Of a stretch of 64,000 nt of DNA, positions 47,911 through 59,670 are shown in pieces. The notes under the pieces are model-generated. The model searched no databases. It saw only the letters and a list, made by a program, of their open reading frames with translations, and was not told the origin of the DNA. Location of the stretch: assembly GCA_020744425.1 (NCBI GenBank), contig JAGMUV010000007.1:806001-870000 (forward strand), written 5' to 3'. The DNA comes from Dactylonectria macrodidyma (Eukaryota; Ascomycota; Sordariomycetes; Hypocreales; Nectriaceae). The stretch's first letter is position 1. Each line of letters begins with the position of its first letter. The position numbers were made by a program, and so were the translations under genes.

Positions 47911-49583
47911 GTGTATGAAGTAGTAGATGGCAGTCTTGCTGATGTGTTTCAAGATTCGGATACGAAATTAGGCGAAGCAGATGTGGCTCTCAAGTTCCGT
48001 TCGGAGTTGGAAAACCTGGGCATTTCTGACGAACAGTATCCCGGAGTGCTAAGATTGACACTCGCTTGTTGCTGTACGGGACATTCCTAAACATGCCTAC
48101 CCTTGACTAATAAATTATGAGGCTCCTTGTCGTGATGGGATTCCTGCAGTACCTTGACAAGTAGGCAATTCAATACGCCGTTCTGTACAACCTTCGAGAC
48201 GACCTCAAGTTGGTCAGAAGCCAATACTCATGGGCAAACTCCATCTTCTACTTCGGGTGGCTAGTCTGGCAGTATCCGCCCCTCCTCATGCTTCAGCGCT
48301 TCCCCGTTGGCAAATTCTTCGCATCACAGGTGTTTGGATGGCGAGTCTTTAGTTTCCTGATTGCTACCTCCACCAACTCTGCCGGCATTTCAGCGTTGAG
48401 GTTTCTCCTGAGCTGTGCTGAACGCATTCAACTAGCAGCATTCGCGTAAGAGAAGCCTTGCTGTTCCAGAAAAGCATGCACGCTAACTAGAACACAGCAT
48501 CATCACCCACATGTGGTACATACGCAGAGAACAGCCGCTTAGGTTTCTCTGCTGGTACGCGATGAACGGATTTGCTACAATTGCTACAATTGCTGGCACT
48601 CTGTTTGCCCATGGCATTCGCCACATCAACAGCAACGTGCCATTGTGGAAGTTCCCTTTCTCATCTGTGGAGCAATCTCTACAACTCGGTCCGTCTGTTT
48701 GTGGTTTCTTCTTCCGTCCAATCCGACCGAGGCCTGGTTCCTCAGCAAGGAAGAACGAATCATTGCCATAGCTCGCGTAAAGGATAACCAGAATGGAGTC
48801 GAAGCCAAGGTTTTCAAGAAGGGACAAGCAATTGAGGTCCTCAAAGATCCGAAGATCTTGCTTAACGCCCTTGGTTCGGGCTCTGGGAACATCCTTGGTG
48901 GTGTCTCGGCAGTACGTACTTTCCTCAGCATTCTGTTGTTGCAATCTGTTGTACCGCATCTCTCCGGTGTACTATGTTCAGTCGCTATGTCCGGTGGACG
49001 GTTAATGACACTTATTATTCGAGGGTTCGGTTTCTCGACACTCCAGACAACGCTCTTATCTCTACCCGTCGGGGTTGTTCAACTGGTTATGCTCACATTT
49101 TTTTCTGTTTTAGCAACATGTATCCCCAACTCGCGACTGTCTTGGGCTTTGTACGCGGATGGCATCGCCCTTGGTGGGGCTTGCATGCTCTATGCCATCG
49201 ATCCTTCCAACCGATGGGCGGTCTTGTCTGGATTTTGGCTCATGGTTGGATTTATCCCATGCTATTTTATTCTTGCGTTCGGAACTATGAGCGCAAATAT
49301 TGGCGGACATACGAAGAAGATCTCGTCTCAGGCCATCTACGTTGTTTGCTACAGTGTTGGGAGTAAGTGATCCCGGGCTCGACTGTAACTGAAGGAGAGG
49401 ATAACATGACATCCAGATACCGTTGGCCCGCAACTCTACGCGGCTCCTCCTTACCGTCAGGGCCTTCGTGCAAACGTCGTGGCTCTCGCCATTCGCGCCG
49501 CGACTAAAATTGCTTCCATGATTTACGTGAGATGGGAGAACGCCAACCGCCTCAGGTACCTCGACGGCACAGGCATGAGCTAG
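47911..49583 (+). pseudogene. DAL5/allantoate-type MFS permease, inactivated
   Basis: Coding sequence of the same permease family as 15333-17017 but broken. Landmarks: KIDTRLL, VVMGFLQYLDK, SQYSWANSIFYFGWLVWQYP, ITHMWYIRREQPLRF, PSNPTEAWFLSKEE, IIRGFGFSTLQTTLL. Three introns still have good signals (48074-48121, 48446-48497, 49363-49416), which points to recent death. Lesions: a frameshift near 48049-48051 just before KID; an in-frame TAG at 48162-48164 right after QYLDK; and a one-base loss near 48655 between WKFPF and LICGAIS. A small ACAATTGCT duplication lies near 48577-48594. A further divergent stretch or intron is at about 48911-48990. No clear start codon is seen. The last frame ends at TAG 49581. 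It is divergent from the OYE-FMO gene. Confidence 0.8.
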
Positions 49584-52500
49584 ACGGCCTTGACTTTGCA
49601 TTTCATGACTATTCTGACAAGAAAAATCCCTTTTGTCTCAATGTGTTGTGATGGGGAGGGAACTACCGACAATGACGGACAGCTACACAGTTCGTTCGAC
49701 GTGTTCAGTTGTTAACTCTGCGCTGTCGTCTCATCTCTGTAAGGATTAGCGCATGGCCCAGGGACCTGGAATTCCTACAGCTACATCTGTAGAAATTTCA
49801 GCAAAGCTCGACCCCTGCTTCTTGCGACGTCGAAAAAGTGACCAGATGGAAACATTCATTACTTAATCTTGGCAAAATGCTTCCAACCCTCCCTGTCCTT
49901 GTTTCTATGGCCTGCAGTTGCCAATACCCGCCCCGGGGGCCATCAAACATGTTGCCAGCCGGACCCCTTGTGTGAGGGACTAGGTAATCAGCACGACTAA
50001 TAACCCCATGCGCCTCCGTGCCACAATATCACACAGATCCAAGGATTTGCAGGCTGGTGTTGTGCGAAAACAGGTTGGAAAAGCAAATCCTGGCCCTCTC
50101 ATAAAAAGCAAAACCAGCCAGATGTAATCCCTGTCCTGGACTGACGAGGTTCGCTTAAACCGTTGTCAGCGGCCGCACATTATACTACTACTACGTAAGT
50201 TATGCTGCGAGAGCCATGGCAGGTGCCGGCATTCTGGTTGAGCTGCGTGGCTCGTGGAAGGTGGGACGGAGAATTAAAAGGATTAATACAGAAGAATTTC
50301 AATCAGGAGCCAACAGCTCTCCAGACGACCGGGAACGAGTTTGTTGGGTGATCGTCATCCGCTTCTGGTTTTGTGGCTTGTCGTGAGATCCGGACCAAAA
50401 CAGCCAACGGGCCGGTAGCGATCCCATTCGTCAGCAGGTTTCCAGATGGAACATGGACTACTACGTATTAATTTTTTCTTCCTTTTCTTTTTCCATTCTC
50501 ATCTGCTTACTCTCGTCACGCGGGGAGTGTGAGATGTGAGTGATTCAGACTAGCACCAGTGGCGGATTTTAGGAAGTGGGCAGAACAAGGGGGAACGGGG
50601 GTGGGTGCTTAGACGTTGGGGGTTTCTCTCTGCAAGCGGCCGCACGAAGCTTCTGTGACATCTTCAATCGTTGTCGATATGCCGTCTCGGAGTCTCTTCC
50701 CCGCCCTTGTTTGTCGAAAGACGATGCTGGGGTCTGCCTTACCGATACCGAGTACATATTGCTCACTAGGATGGGGGCCTTGTTAATTACTTGCCCAGCA
50801 TAGGGGTTGGTAAAGCCTAGGTATCTTCATCATTCTTGTTGTCTGTTCTGATGATCACATTTCAACCGTTGCCACTTGCTATTACCATTCCTGGTACGTA
50901 TCACTTTCTCTAATAACCGGATGCTATTTCCAACATTGGCACTCCACTCCCTCCATATGGCAAGCTCGGCGCACCCACTCCGGCGCCCGCTCCGTTCTTC
51001 ATCCCACACATTTAGCCATCCAAATCTCCGTTTCGCTCACCATCCGCAATCAGTCATTGCGCACCGACGCTACTAAAGGACTGGCGGCCTGCGAGGAGGG
51101 TCCGTTTCGCTGAAGGAGGGGAGGGGGGGGGGGGCATAACTTGAGGATCCCGTGTTAGCGGGCAGGGTTTATTAGTGGGTTTGGCCGCGGTTGGCTCGTG
51201 GGAATGGGACGATTCCAACGGCGTCTTGGTGCTGGGGAAGGGAGCAGTAGCTTGGATGGAGAGAGTGGGAGGGCTGCGAGGGGGGAGGGTCAGGTGATAG
51301 CTTGATCGACTACTGTATGAAATGGCTGTTAGTCCCAAGCAGCTAGAGCAGCAGCCGGCGCAATATCACGCCAGGCGCAGAGAAAGCAGGACCAACAATG
51401 CAAGCCTGGTGCTGTTGCTCAGGACGAGACATTTCCATCTCAGGTCGCCTCATGCGCGAGCTCTTGCTTTTTTTCTTGTTAATTTTTCTTTCTTTTCTTT
51501 TTACCTGATTTATTCCCGCACTTGCAACTTCTGCAGTTCAGCCTATTACGTGCTTAAAGGCGCGGAGCTACACTGGACAACATGACACCTCGAATTCCTT
51601 CCCCCAGGGCCCTGCTGACGATGAGATTGGATCGCTGGGTAACGCCATGACGTCCCCTGACCCCTGGCGCAATAACCCCGTGAAAGAGAAGCAACCTGCT
51701 GAGTCCTTTGTCCTCCGAGGTGTCGCACAGAGACAGGCGTCCATCCCAAGCTACGAGGATGGAAGTTTTATTTAGTGGGAGACAGCATGGGATGGAGGCT
51801 GGTTTATGTGCCCCGTACTCCCGTACTTGATCCAATGCTGGAGGAAGCCAGGATATTCTAGGCATGGTCAAGACAAAAGCATTGTTCTCAACATCTCTCG
51901 CCAAGGAGACTGGGCATGCCGTGCGGTGCGGAGGCTATGACACGCCCCGTTGTAGGCCGCAAAGACTCCCGTCTTTCCCACAGGGGCTTTCACTACTCCA
52001 GCTCCGTCTGGAATAGGCAGGAAACCTTGTGCTTCAGGGCTCTTGTTAGCGGCGCCCGATCTAAGGCTCCGTGGTGGTACTGAGCCGTAAGTGGCAGGCT
52101 TCCAGTAGGGCGATGGACCAAAGGAGAGCGGGGCTTCAATGGCTTCAAGGCTCGTCGGGCGGGGATGCTTCATTGGAGCATGAGAACGAGCACTGGGACA
52201 TGAGACTAAAATGAAAATGAGAGCAAGCGATGGGACATGAAAGCGAGAAGCTCTCTCCAGTGTCTCCACTCGCCATGCCGCCTTCAAGGCTGTTCCTCGT
52301 CGCTTCTCTGCTCCACTTGCACCCCTCCGAGTCCTGGACTCCTGGGGCTTTGTACGTAGTACTCAGCATGCAGTGACGATGGCCTCGTAATTTGATTACG
52401 GTGTTCCGTATCTTTACTTCCATTGCAAATGGAAGTACCTTACCTTTCCCTGCTTGCGGGCGCCTCAGGATCCCTCCACTGCTGTGACACCATCATCTGG

Positions 52501-53094
52501 CTATCCTTCCCGTGTACTCTCTCTGCGACGAACACGGTGCAACTGAGTGCACAGGAAACCCAACCCTGGTTGGTGGCCACTAGGCCCGGAACCCGCTCGA
52601 ATGCCCGGCCGCATGCGTCACTCACTGGCTCACTGGCTCACTGGCCAGCAGCCCTTTCATCTACGAGCGCCACAGTGCTTTTGATCGGCACAGACCTGTT
52701 TGATGACCACCAACCCGCTCTGAGACGGGACGGGACGAAAGGGATTACTCGAACTCTTCCCGTTGCCAGTACTTCGCACCTACTACCTATGTACATGCCC
52801 ATCGACACGGCCTCTCAGAACCAATTCCCGGGCGTTGCTGAAACGCCGAAGGAAAAACCGTGTACCCTGTGTATCCATCTCTGCGTGTTCGTGTGCGTGT
52901 TCTGTCTGTCTGTGTCTGTGTCTGTGTGCGTGCGTGTGCAAATGATGCCCATCCTGCTTAGAACCTGGCTCCTGGCTCCCGGTCACGACGGAACATAAGC
53001 TCGAGGCCAATCGCAACAGAGACGCTCGTGGCTCAGCGTCCAGGGCTGTCGCAATCCCGGTGGTTCGTGCTGCGTGCTGCGTGCCGCACATAAT

Positions 53095-53129
53095 TACCTT
53101 ACCCTACCTTACCTACCTACCTACCTACT
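53095..53129. repeat. TACC microsatellite
   Basis: A run of TACCT/TACC units lies about 770 bases before the RasGAP start. Further scattered TACCT copies follow to about 53210. Confidence 0.8.
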
Positions 53130-53867
53130 GCCTTGATGCTTGCCTACCTGTTTCCTGAGGTACCTGCCTTGCCCTCCTCCTCTGCAAAGGGAATTAAGGT
53201 ACCTTATTACAGCACCTAAGGTTCCCTGGAACTAGGTTGTTGTGGTGTCGCCACTTTGGCCCTATCCCGCTGGCTTTGGTCCATCGGCTTCATCTGCCGT
53301 AAGGTACACCTACACCCACCTACACCGCACCTCACCAAACCTTCAACTTTTCTTCCCTCTCTTGCCTTTCTCGTTGTCCACGGAGACACTCCACAATCCC
53401 AGAACTCATTGCCGTCGCTACAACCCGCTCCTCTGCTGTTTATACAACAGCTGCTGAGCCCACTGTATTTTTTCCCCCGCCGCTACAAATCGAGCATGCT
53501 GAGCTGCCAGTCCCGCACCTTCGCTCCAGCCGACGAACGAGTTCCTGCCGAGACTAAGCCATCCCCGCAGCAGCAGTGGGCGATTGGGGATTGGTCTCTT
53601 GACGTCGACTCGACGACTCCCACAATAACCACCATCCGATTTCCATCTGCCACGACTACGGCCCTCCTCTTTCTACCAAGACTTTCCCCGGGAGTCACGA
53701 TTTCGACACCGACGACAGCGGGGGACCGACTACAGCACTAGTCCAGCTCATAACCTCCCCCCAAGGACTCCGCAGCGCCGAGGTGCCATCACCTGCTGCT
53801 GCTGTCCCCTCGGCCCACGACTTCGATGCGAGACGGACGATAGCGTGTGCGTGCTCATAGAAAAACA

Positions 53868-53876
53868 ATGGCCTAA
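53868..53876 (+). promoter_or_regulatory. two-codon upstream ORF before the RasGAP start
   Basis: ATG GCC TAA at 53868-53876 has a good context (AAACAATGG) and ends 17 bases before the main ATG at 53894. If the leader starts upstream of it, ribosomes would have to reinitiate or leak past it. Very short uORFs so close to the start usually lower translation. Confidence 0.4.
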
Positions 53877-53893
53877 GCTTGCCATCTCGATAC

Positions 53894-56800
53894 ATGGACG
53901 GACAATCCCGTATGCGACCTAACGGTATTGACGCTGCTACCCGGAATCCATCAATGCCCCTCACCATTCAGCGCGACCCTAACATGGAGCGCTCAAGCGC
54001 CTCCAACCTACGGGCCGCCTTCAGGGCTACACTCAACCCTTCCGGCACCATTCGCGCCGTTACTCCCGACTTGGCCGACCCTATATCCCCCGGGACATCG
54101 ACCGACCCCCATCGCGGCCTCAGCTCACAGCAGAGTTCCCCGCGATCTATCCCCGGCGGGCCTGCCCGTCGGCAAGGCATGGTCTTCAACGAGGTCTTCT
54201 CCGAATCCTACGAGAGCGCGGACTCGAGCCCCCCTCAACAACACCTACGGCACACCAGCGGGAGCATGCGACCCAGAACTCGAACCATGGAAGCCTCCAT
54301 GCTTGCTCAACGGAGCGTGCCACCCACCAATGAGCGTCACCGCGTTGGGAGCATGAGCTCCTCAGGATCACAACATCCGTCCGACGAGCCGAAACCCAGT
54401 GCCTCCTTGGATACATTGACATATCACTCGCCAGTCTCGATACGAGAACCTGCATCCACGCCCAAAGACAAAAAGAGTTCCAGCAGACGCCTCATGAAGC
54501 GACAATCGTCACGCCCTACATCACCCCTCATTTCCCCTCCTCCAACAGTTGACTCTCTTCCACTGCCAATCGCGACGGACGACGCAAACAAAGTCTTACT
54601 ACTGATGAGGACCTTATGCGGCAGAATGCGCGGCGAAATCGAGTACCAGGGCGAGTCTGGAGGGCCCTGGCACACCGGTGTAGCCTACATCGAGGAGGAA
54701 AAAGGATGCCTCATGTTTGATTCTGGGCAAAACGGCCCGTTCCACATCACCCTTGCAAACGATCTGCGGGGCTGCAGAGTGCTCCCGGTCGACTTCCCCG
54801 AACAGACCAAAGAGTGCCTAGAGCTAGTCTGCACCCAGCCTCCTGTGGAAATATTGATATGTCCGCTGGTTCCTGAAGAGTTCGACTTGTGGCTAGCAGC
54901 GCTGCTTTGTTGGCAACAACTCCGGCCCATGGGCGTCAAGCTAGCCAACGGAAAGCCGGCTAGCCCAGCGCTCTCCAGGCCGGAGCTAAAAAGGCACGGG
55001 CAGTCCTCTGAGAAAGCAAAACCCACAAATATCATCAAAGTTGGCAAGGTGATGCTGTGGGATAAGGGTTTGGCTGGTTCCCCCAGGGCCATTGTCAAGC
55101 GACCATCGACGAGGGATCTACGGTCACCAACCACAGCTTGGAGGCGGGTCTCTTGCATTCTCCAGGACAATGGAGAATTCAAGCTGTTGACGGAAAACGA
55201 CGTGTCTGTTCTGTCAATCATTGAGCTCTCCCAACTATCACGATGTGCGGTCCAGCAACTCGATCGGACTGTTCTCGACGAAGAGTACTCCATCGCGATC
55301 TTTCCCATTTATGCATCAACATCAACGCACCTTTCCATTTTCCGCCCGGTCTACCTCGCGCTCGATTCAAGAATCCATTTTGAGGTTTGGCTTGTTCTGC
55401 TACGGGCGTTTGCGATGCCAGACATGTACAAACTCGACGACCCCAACAATTCAGATATCTTAGAGATCGAAGACATTGAGAATGAGTATGATGGAGAAGT
55501 ATTCCGCCTCGAGAAGACGATAAATATTCGAGTGACGGAAGCCAAGTTGAAGGGCAAACCCCCAGGTCTCGAGAATAGCATTCCAGAAAAGATGGGGAAA
55601 CCGGAGCCGGATCCTTTAATCGGAAACTATTTGGCCGAGGTCATCCTTGATGGTGAGGTCAGAGCTAGGTCAACTACCAAGACCGGAACAAAGAATCCAT
55701 TTTGGCGAGAGGAGTGCGAGTTTACCGATCTCCCACCGTCAACTCCTAGTCTCTCTATCGTCTTGAAACGGGTAGAAGGAAACTTGGAGAGTTCAAGCAA
55801 TCTACTCCAGGCATCTGTGGGCCTCCCCAAGACTCGGAACCTACAAGAGAGCGTGTTTGGTACTGTAGACATAAGTCTTGAACAGCAGGGCCAGGGCGAA
55901 GCCGAGGATTGGCTCCAAATAGTGGATGACAAGGGTCAATCGTTCGGCCAAATGCTGGTCAAGGTAACCCACGAAGAGCACGTCGTTCTTCTCTCCAGAG
56001 AGTATCAGCCCCTTTCGGATCTTCTGCACCGCTTCCCTGCCGGTCTGACGAATCAGGTCGCGGCTGTGCTGCCAGGACAACTGCGCCGACTATCAGAGCT
56101 CTTCCTAAACATCTTCCAGGTGTCCGGGTCCGCCAGCGACTGGTTGATGGCTCTGGTTGAGGATGAGATTGACGGCATTGGGAGCCAAGCCTCAATCAAG
56201 AAGTACCGGTTCAGCAGCCGCCTCAAGTCGAACGATACCATCGATTCGTCCACCGATCGAGAGTTAATCGTTCGAGATATGGGCAAGTCATTGGCAGGAG
56301 AAGCAAATTTGCTATTCCGTGGCAACTCGCTCCTGACGCAGGCACTCGAGTTTCACATGCGTCGATTAGGCAAAGAATATCTAGAAGATACCCTGCAAGA
56401 GAAGATCTTCGAGATCAACGAGATCAACCCAGACTGCGAGGTCGATCCCAGCAAAGTTCCTCACGGAGCGGATCTTGACCACCATTGGAGCATGCTGATT
56501 CACCTGACGACTGAGATATGGCAGTGCATCGCCAGCTCCGCTGCCCGACTCCCTCCTGAGCTACGACACATCTTGAAGTACATTCGGGCTGTCGCCGAAG
56601 ATCGCTATGGAGACTTCCTCCGCACAGTGACATACACTTCCGTCTCTGGATTCCTGTTCCTTCGCTTTATTTGCCCTGCTATCCTATCGCCAAAGCTTTT
56701 CAACCTTTTGCGTGACCATCCTCGCCCCCGTGCCCAGCGCACCTTCACACTCATCGCCAAGGCGCTACAAAAGCTGGCCAATCTTTCGACGTTCGGTAAG

Positions 56801-57535
56801 CGAGAGGAGTGGATGGAGCCGATGAATAGGTTCTTGAATGTTCAACGACAATCCATCCGCGATTACATCGATCAAGTGTGCAGCATCCCCGCCGATCGCA
56901 GTGCCAACATGATCCCTGCCGGCTACAGCACTCCGGTTACCATCTTGGGACGCCTAAGCTCCACTGCCAAGGAGGGGTTCCCAAGTCTGCCATACCTCAT
57001 TGACGACACGCGGAACTTTGCTGGTCTGGTCAAACTTTGGGTTGACGCAAGACCGATTGATGATAAGAAGAGTGAAGTGGATGATGATTTGGTACAGTTC
57101 AACGACTTCTGTTTCGCCTTGCAGTATCGTGCCGACGCATGCCTTGCCAAAGTCGAATCCTATCGAGTTAACGACAGCGCCGCGTACACACCTACCGAGG
57201 AAGTTGCAGATGCTCTTGAGCAGGCATCCATGGTGGATTCGTTGTCCGTCTCCTATGCTGGCTCGTCCACAGCTTGGAACGATATGTACGAGCGCCCACC
57301 CGGAAGCTCTGGCAGCGATATTGGCGAAGAAAGTCGACATCGACGGCGCAGCAAGGAGAAACAACGTGGCAAATACAAAGATACCGATGGCCGCAAGCAC
57401 GGTAACCTACGACATGTCAGCGCCAGTACTGGCAATACAATCAAACCCAAGAACGGCCGCGTCGGTCGGACGATTCTCAGTGGCATCATGCGGATAGGCG
57501 GCCGCGGCGAGAGCCCCGACAAAAACCAGAAATGA
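53894..57535 (+). CDS. BUD2: Ras GTPase-activating protein, BUD2-type (PH-like, C2, RasGAP)
   Basis: Uninterrupted frame of 1213 aa from ATG 53894; the earlier in-frame start is TTG. The N-terminal 230 residues are Ser/Pro-rich and disordered. A PH-like region lies at about 250-345 (GPFHITLANDLRGCRVLPVD, FDLWLAALLCWQQL). A C2 domain lies at about 541-670 (INIRVTEAKLKG, TKNPFWREECEF). The RasGAP domain lies at about 704-1070, with LLFRGNSLLTQALEFHM around the arginine-finger loop and the signature FLFLRFICPAILSPKLFNL. The tail is basic (RRRSKEKQRGKYK). C2 plus RasGAP in this order is the layout of yeast Bud2, the GAP for Rsr1/Bud1 in polarity and bud-site choice. In filamentous fungi a role in hyphal polarity or septum placement is inferred. 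IRA-type GAPs are much larger, so BUD2 is the better match. Confidence 0.85.
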   Translation: MDGQSRMRPNGIDAATRNPSMPLTIQRDPNMERSSASNLRAAFRATLNPSGTIRAVTPDLADPISPGTSTDPHRGLSSQQSSPRSIPGGPARRQGMVFNEVFSESYESADSSPPQQHLRHTSGSMRPRTRTMEASMLAQRSVPPTNERHRVGSMSSSGSQHPSDEPKPSASLDTLTYHSPVSIREPASTPKDKKSSSRRLMKRQSSRPTSPLISPPPTVDSLPLPIATDDANKVLLLMRTLCGRMRGEIEYQGESGGPWHTGVAYIEEEKGCLMFDSGQNGPFHITLANDLRGCRVLPVDFPEQTKECLELVCTQPPVEILICPLVPEEFDLWLAALLCWQQLRPMGVKLANGKPASPALSRPELKRHGQSSEKAKPTNIIKVGKVMLWDKGLAGSPRAIVKRPSTRDLRSPTTAWRRVSCILQDNGEFKLLTENDVSVLSIIELSQLSRCAVQQLDRTVLDEEYSIAIFPIYASTSTHLSIFRPVYLALDSRIHFEVWLVLLRAFAMPDMYKLDDPNNSDILEIEDIENEYDGEVFRLEKTINIRVTEAKLKGKPPGLENSIPEKMGKPEPDPLIGNYLAEVILDGEVRARSTTKTGTKNPFWREECEFTDLPPSTPSLSIVLKRVEGNLESSSNLLQASVGLPKTRNLQESVFGTVDISLEQQGQGEAEDWLQIVDDKGQSFGQMLVKVTHEEHVVLLSREYQPLSDLLHRFPAGLTNQVAAVLPGQLRRLSELFLNIFQVSGSASDWLMALVEDEIDGIGSQASIKKYRFSSRLKSNDTIDSSTDRELIVRDMGKSLAGEANLLFRGNSLLTQALEFHMRRLGKEYLEDTLQEKIFEINEINPDCEVDPSKVPHGADLDHHWSMLIHLTTEIWQCIASSAARLPPELRHILKYIRAVAEDRYGDFLRTVTYTSVSGFLFLRFICPAILSPKLFNLLRDHPRPRAQRTFTLIAKALQKLANLSTFGKREEWMEPMNRFLNVQRQSIRDYIDQVCSIPADRSANMIPAGYSTPVTILGRLSSTAKEGFPSLPYLIDDTRNFAGLVKLWVDARPIDDKKSEVDDDLVQFNDFCFALQYRADACLAKVESYRVNDSAAYTPTEEVADALEQASMVDSLSVSYAGSSTAWNDMYERPPGSSGSDIGEESRHRRRSKEKQRGKYKDTDGRKHGNLRHVSASTGNTIKPKNGRVGRTILSGIMRIGGRGESPDKNQK

Positions 57536-58551
57536 GTGTTCAAAATTACCACGACAGTCCGCAACGGACAGGCGCTAGAGGATGCCTGTGATGGATGAGA
57601 CGGCCTTTGCCTCGACGACATGATGATGACTCAACTACTCTCTCTTCTTCTCTACACGCATACACGGCTCATGCACTCTCTTTTTTTCCATGGATGCCAG
57701 CGATGGAAGACGGCTAGGTGGCAGGTTGCCCCGGCTTTCTCTTCATGCGAGACGTTTCATTTGTCCATTTTTACTATTCTCTTCTTTTCTTCCCCATTGT
57801 CTTCCTGTTGGGCTTCTCCCCTTGGATGGACGTCGACCTTGCAATAAACCAGGCGTTAGCAGGGCTATTGCGATAGAGATGTTTCACAACTCGTGTTCTT
57901 TGGGGGAGTGGAAAGTGTGTATGTTTTGCATGTCTATCGGGGTTTTCGACGGGAGGCGGGTGTGTGACTTTTTTTGGGTAGGGCAAAGGGGACAGGCAGA
58001 AAATACCCTTTTGCATTAAGATAGATGGAGTGATTGGATTCCCTGCCTTGACTGGGTGGCTGTGTGTTTATATATTCTTGGTCGGTAGACAAAAAACAGA
58101 AGAATACGAGGAGGTCAGCCCTCTCTTTACCAATTATTTGCTCCTTAACAATGTGTATGGATGGATAAATGCACATGCACAAATCACTTGCATGCCAAGC
58201 GTGGCCAATTTTCGTTACATCGGGGGCTCAAGTCACACAACAGCTGCAGCATCCGAGCAGAACAGTCGTCATTCGATAGAGAGAAACATGGCTACAGATA
58301 CGATCTCTACCGATGCAGGCATTGTGAGATGATGTGTGTGTGATTTGCAATGGTATCTCATCAGCGCCGACTCCTACCCGCTTCCCTTGGATGAAGTTGA
58401 AAAGATGTCCTCCCTATGGTTTAGCCGCGCCAGATTTTTTTTCGAACATTGACATTTTCGGGTTGTCTTCTTTAGTAATATTATATATGCTCCTGCTGCC
58501 TTCCTTCATGGCCAGAGGTGGGCAAGGACGGCCGAGCCACGACGTCTCTCC
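57536..58551. other. convergent 3' region
   Basis: The 3' flanks of the RasGAP and cyclophilin-40 genes meet here. Open frames are overlapping and unsupported. T-rich tracts at about 57760-57800 and 58430-58445 may belong to the UTRs. Confidence 0.55.
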
Positions 58552-59670
58552 TTAGACAAAGAACTTCTTGTAAGCGGCCTTCTCCCTGGCGGCGCGGTTG
58601 GCGGCCTTGACCTTGATGGCGTTGAGCTCGTTAGCGACGACACCGTCTGTGGGGACAAGCTTGTGGGCCTCCTCGAGGTCTACCAAGGCAGCCTCCTCCT
58701 CCTTGAGGCGGACATTGGAGAGGCCGCGGCGGTAGAGGGCCTTGGCGCGGTCGGCGTCCTTGATGTCGGGGACGTCGAGGGCATTGGAGGCAGAGCGGAC
58801 GGCTTCCTCGTAAGCTTCGAGCTTGATATTGAGGAGGGCCGCGTTGTTGTTCAGAGAGAAACGGAGTGCCTGGAGCTCAGCTTTGGTGGTCTCGGGCTGG
58901 CCTTCGAGGCTAGGTTCCTCGTTGATGTAGCGCAGGCCCTTCTGATACTTCTCGACACCGAGGGCAAAGTTGCCTTCCTTGAAGGACTTGTTGCCGTATT
59001 CCTTGCAGGCATTGGCAATCTTCAAGATCTGTGCGGCATCGAGGGGCTCTGAGTTGTCCTCGGGGAAGTCCTCGTAGGGGTCTCCAGTAGAGTCAGGCCT
59101 CCTGAGGCCGGCGTCGTCGGCCTCATCGCCGCTGAGCACGCCACAGTTCGCGATGAGGGCCTCCTTGGCGGGACGGTCACCGGACTGAGTAGACAAGTTC
59201 TCGATCTGGCGAACGATGGACTTTCCGTTGAGAACCTCACCAAAGACGACGTGCTTGCCGTCAAGGTGGGGGGTAGGAACGGTGGTGATGAAGAACTGCG
59301 AGCCGTTGGTGTTGGGGCCAGCATTGGCCATGGAGAGCAGGAAGGGCTTCTCGTGCTTGATGGGGAAGGCCTCATCCTCAAACTTGGCGCCGTAGATAGA
59401 CTCGCCGCCGGTGCCATCGCCAGCAGTAAAGTCACCACCCTGGATCATGAACTGCTTGATGACGCGGTGGAAGATGGAGCCCTTGTAGTGGAGAGGCTTG
59501 CCAGACTTGCCGGTGCCCTTCTCGCCGGTGCAGAGGGCGCGGAAGTTCTCAGCCGTCTTGGGGACGAGGTCGGCGTAGAGCTCCATGGTGATGCGGCCAA
59601 CAGGCCTGCCGCCCAGCGCGATATCGAAGAAGACGCGGGGGCGGGCCGTGGAGTCGCCGTCGGACGCCAT
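58552..59670 (-). CDS. CPR6: cyclophilin-40, peptidyl-prolyl isomerase D (Hsp90 co-chaperone)
   Basis: Single exon, 372 aa from ATG 59670; the longer frame begins at TTG. The cyclophilin domain lies at about residues 10-175, with the catalytic loop [16 protein letters not shown] (Arg, Phe and Gln all present), then [16 protein letters not shown] and [14 protein letters not shown]. The position equal to Trp121 of cyclophilin A is His here, as in animal CyP40, which lowers cyclosporin binding. After an acidic linker comes a TPR domain (about 225-365: [59 protein letters not shown]) that binds the MEEVD tail of Hsp90/Hsp70. The Lys/Arg carboxylate-clamp positions look intact. Cytosolic; length is normal for the family (about 370). 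Confidence 0.96.
   Translation of the reverse strand: MASDGDSTARPRVFFDIALGGRPVGRITMELYADLVPKTAENFRALCTGEKGTGKSGKPLHYKGSIFHRVIKQFMIQGGDFTAGDGTGGESIYGAKFEDEAFPIKHEKPFLLSMANAGPNTNGSQFFITTVPTPHLDGKHVVFGEVLNGKSIVRQIENLSTQSGDRPAKEALIANCGVLSGDEADDAGLRRPDSTGDPYEDFPEDNSEPLDAAQILKIANACKEYGNKSFKEGNFALGVEKYQKGLRYINEEPSLEGQPETTKAELQALRFSLNNNAALLNIKLEAYEEAVRSASNALDVPDIKDADRAKALYRRGLSNVRLKEEEAALVDLEEAHKLVPTDGVVANELNAIKVKAANRAAREKAAYKKFFV

Larger units (their letters stand above)
49584..53893. other. long intergenic region upstream of the RasGAP gene
   Basis: This 4.3 kb region has no supported gene; the frames at 52423-52998 and 53242-53741 are low-complexity or start at non-ATG codons. A run of 12 or more G lies at about 51121-51134. 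Repeats: CACTGGCT at about 52621-52642, TGTCTG/TGTG at about 52895-52940, and TACC at 53095-53129. The C/T-rich stretch at 53300-53870 probably is promoter and leader of the RasGAP gene. Confidence 0.5.

Noticed and set aside
52423..52998. 191-codon + frame
   Set aside because: Starts at a non-ATG codon and runs through simple repeats (CACTGGCT, TGTCTG). No domain.
58663..59052. Frame opposite the cyclophilin-40 TPR region
   Set aside because: Antisense shadow of a well-identified gene.
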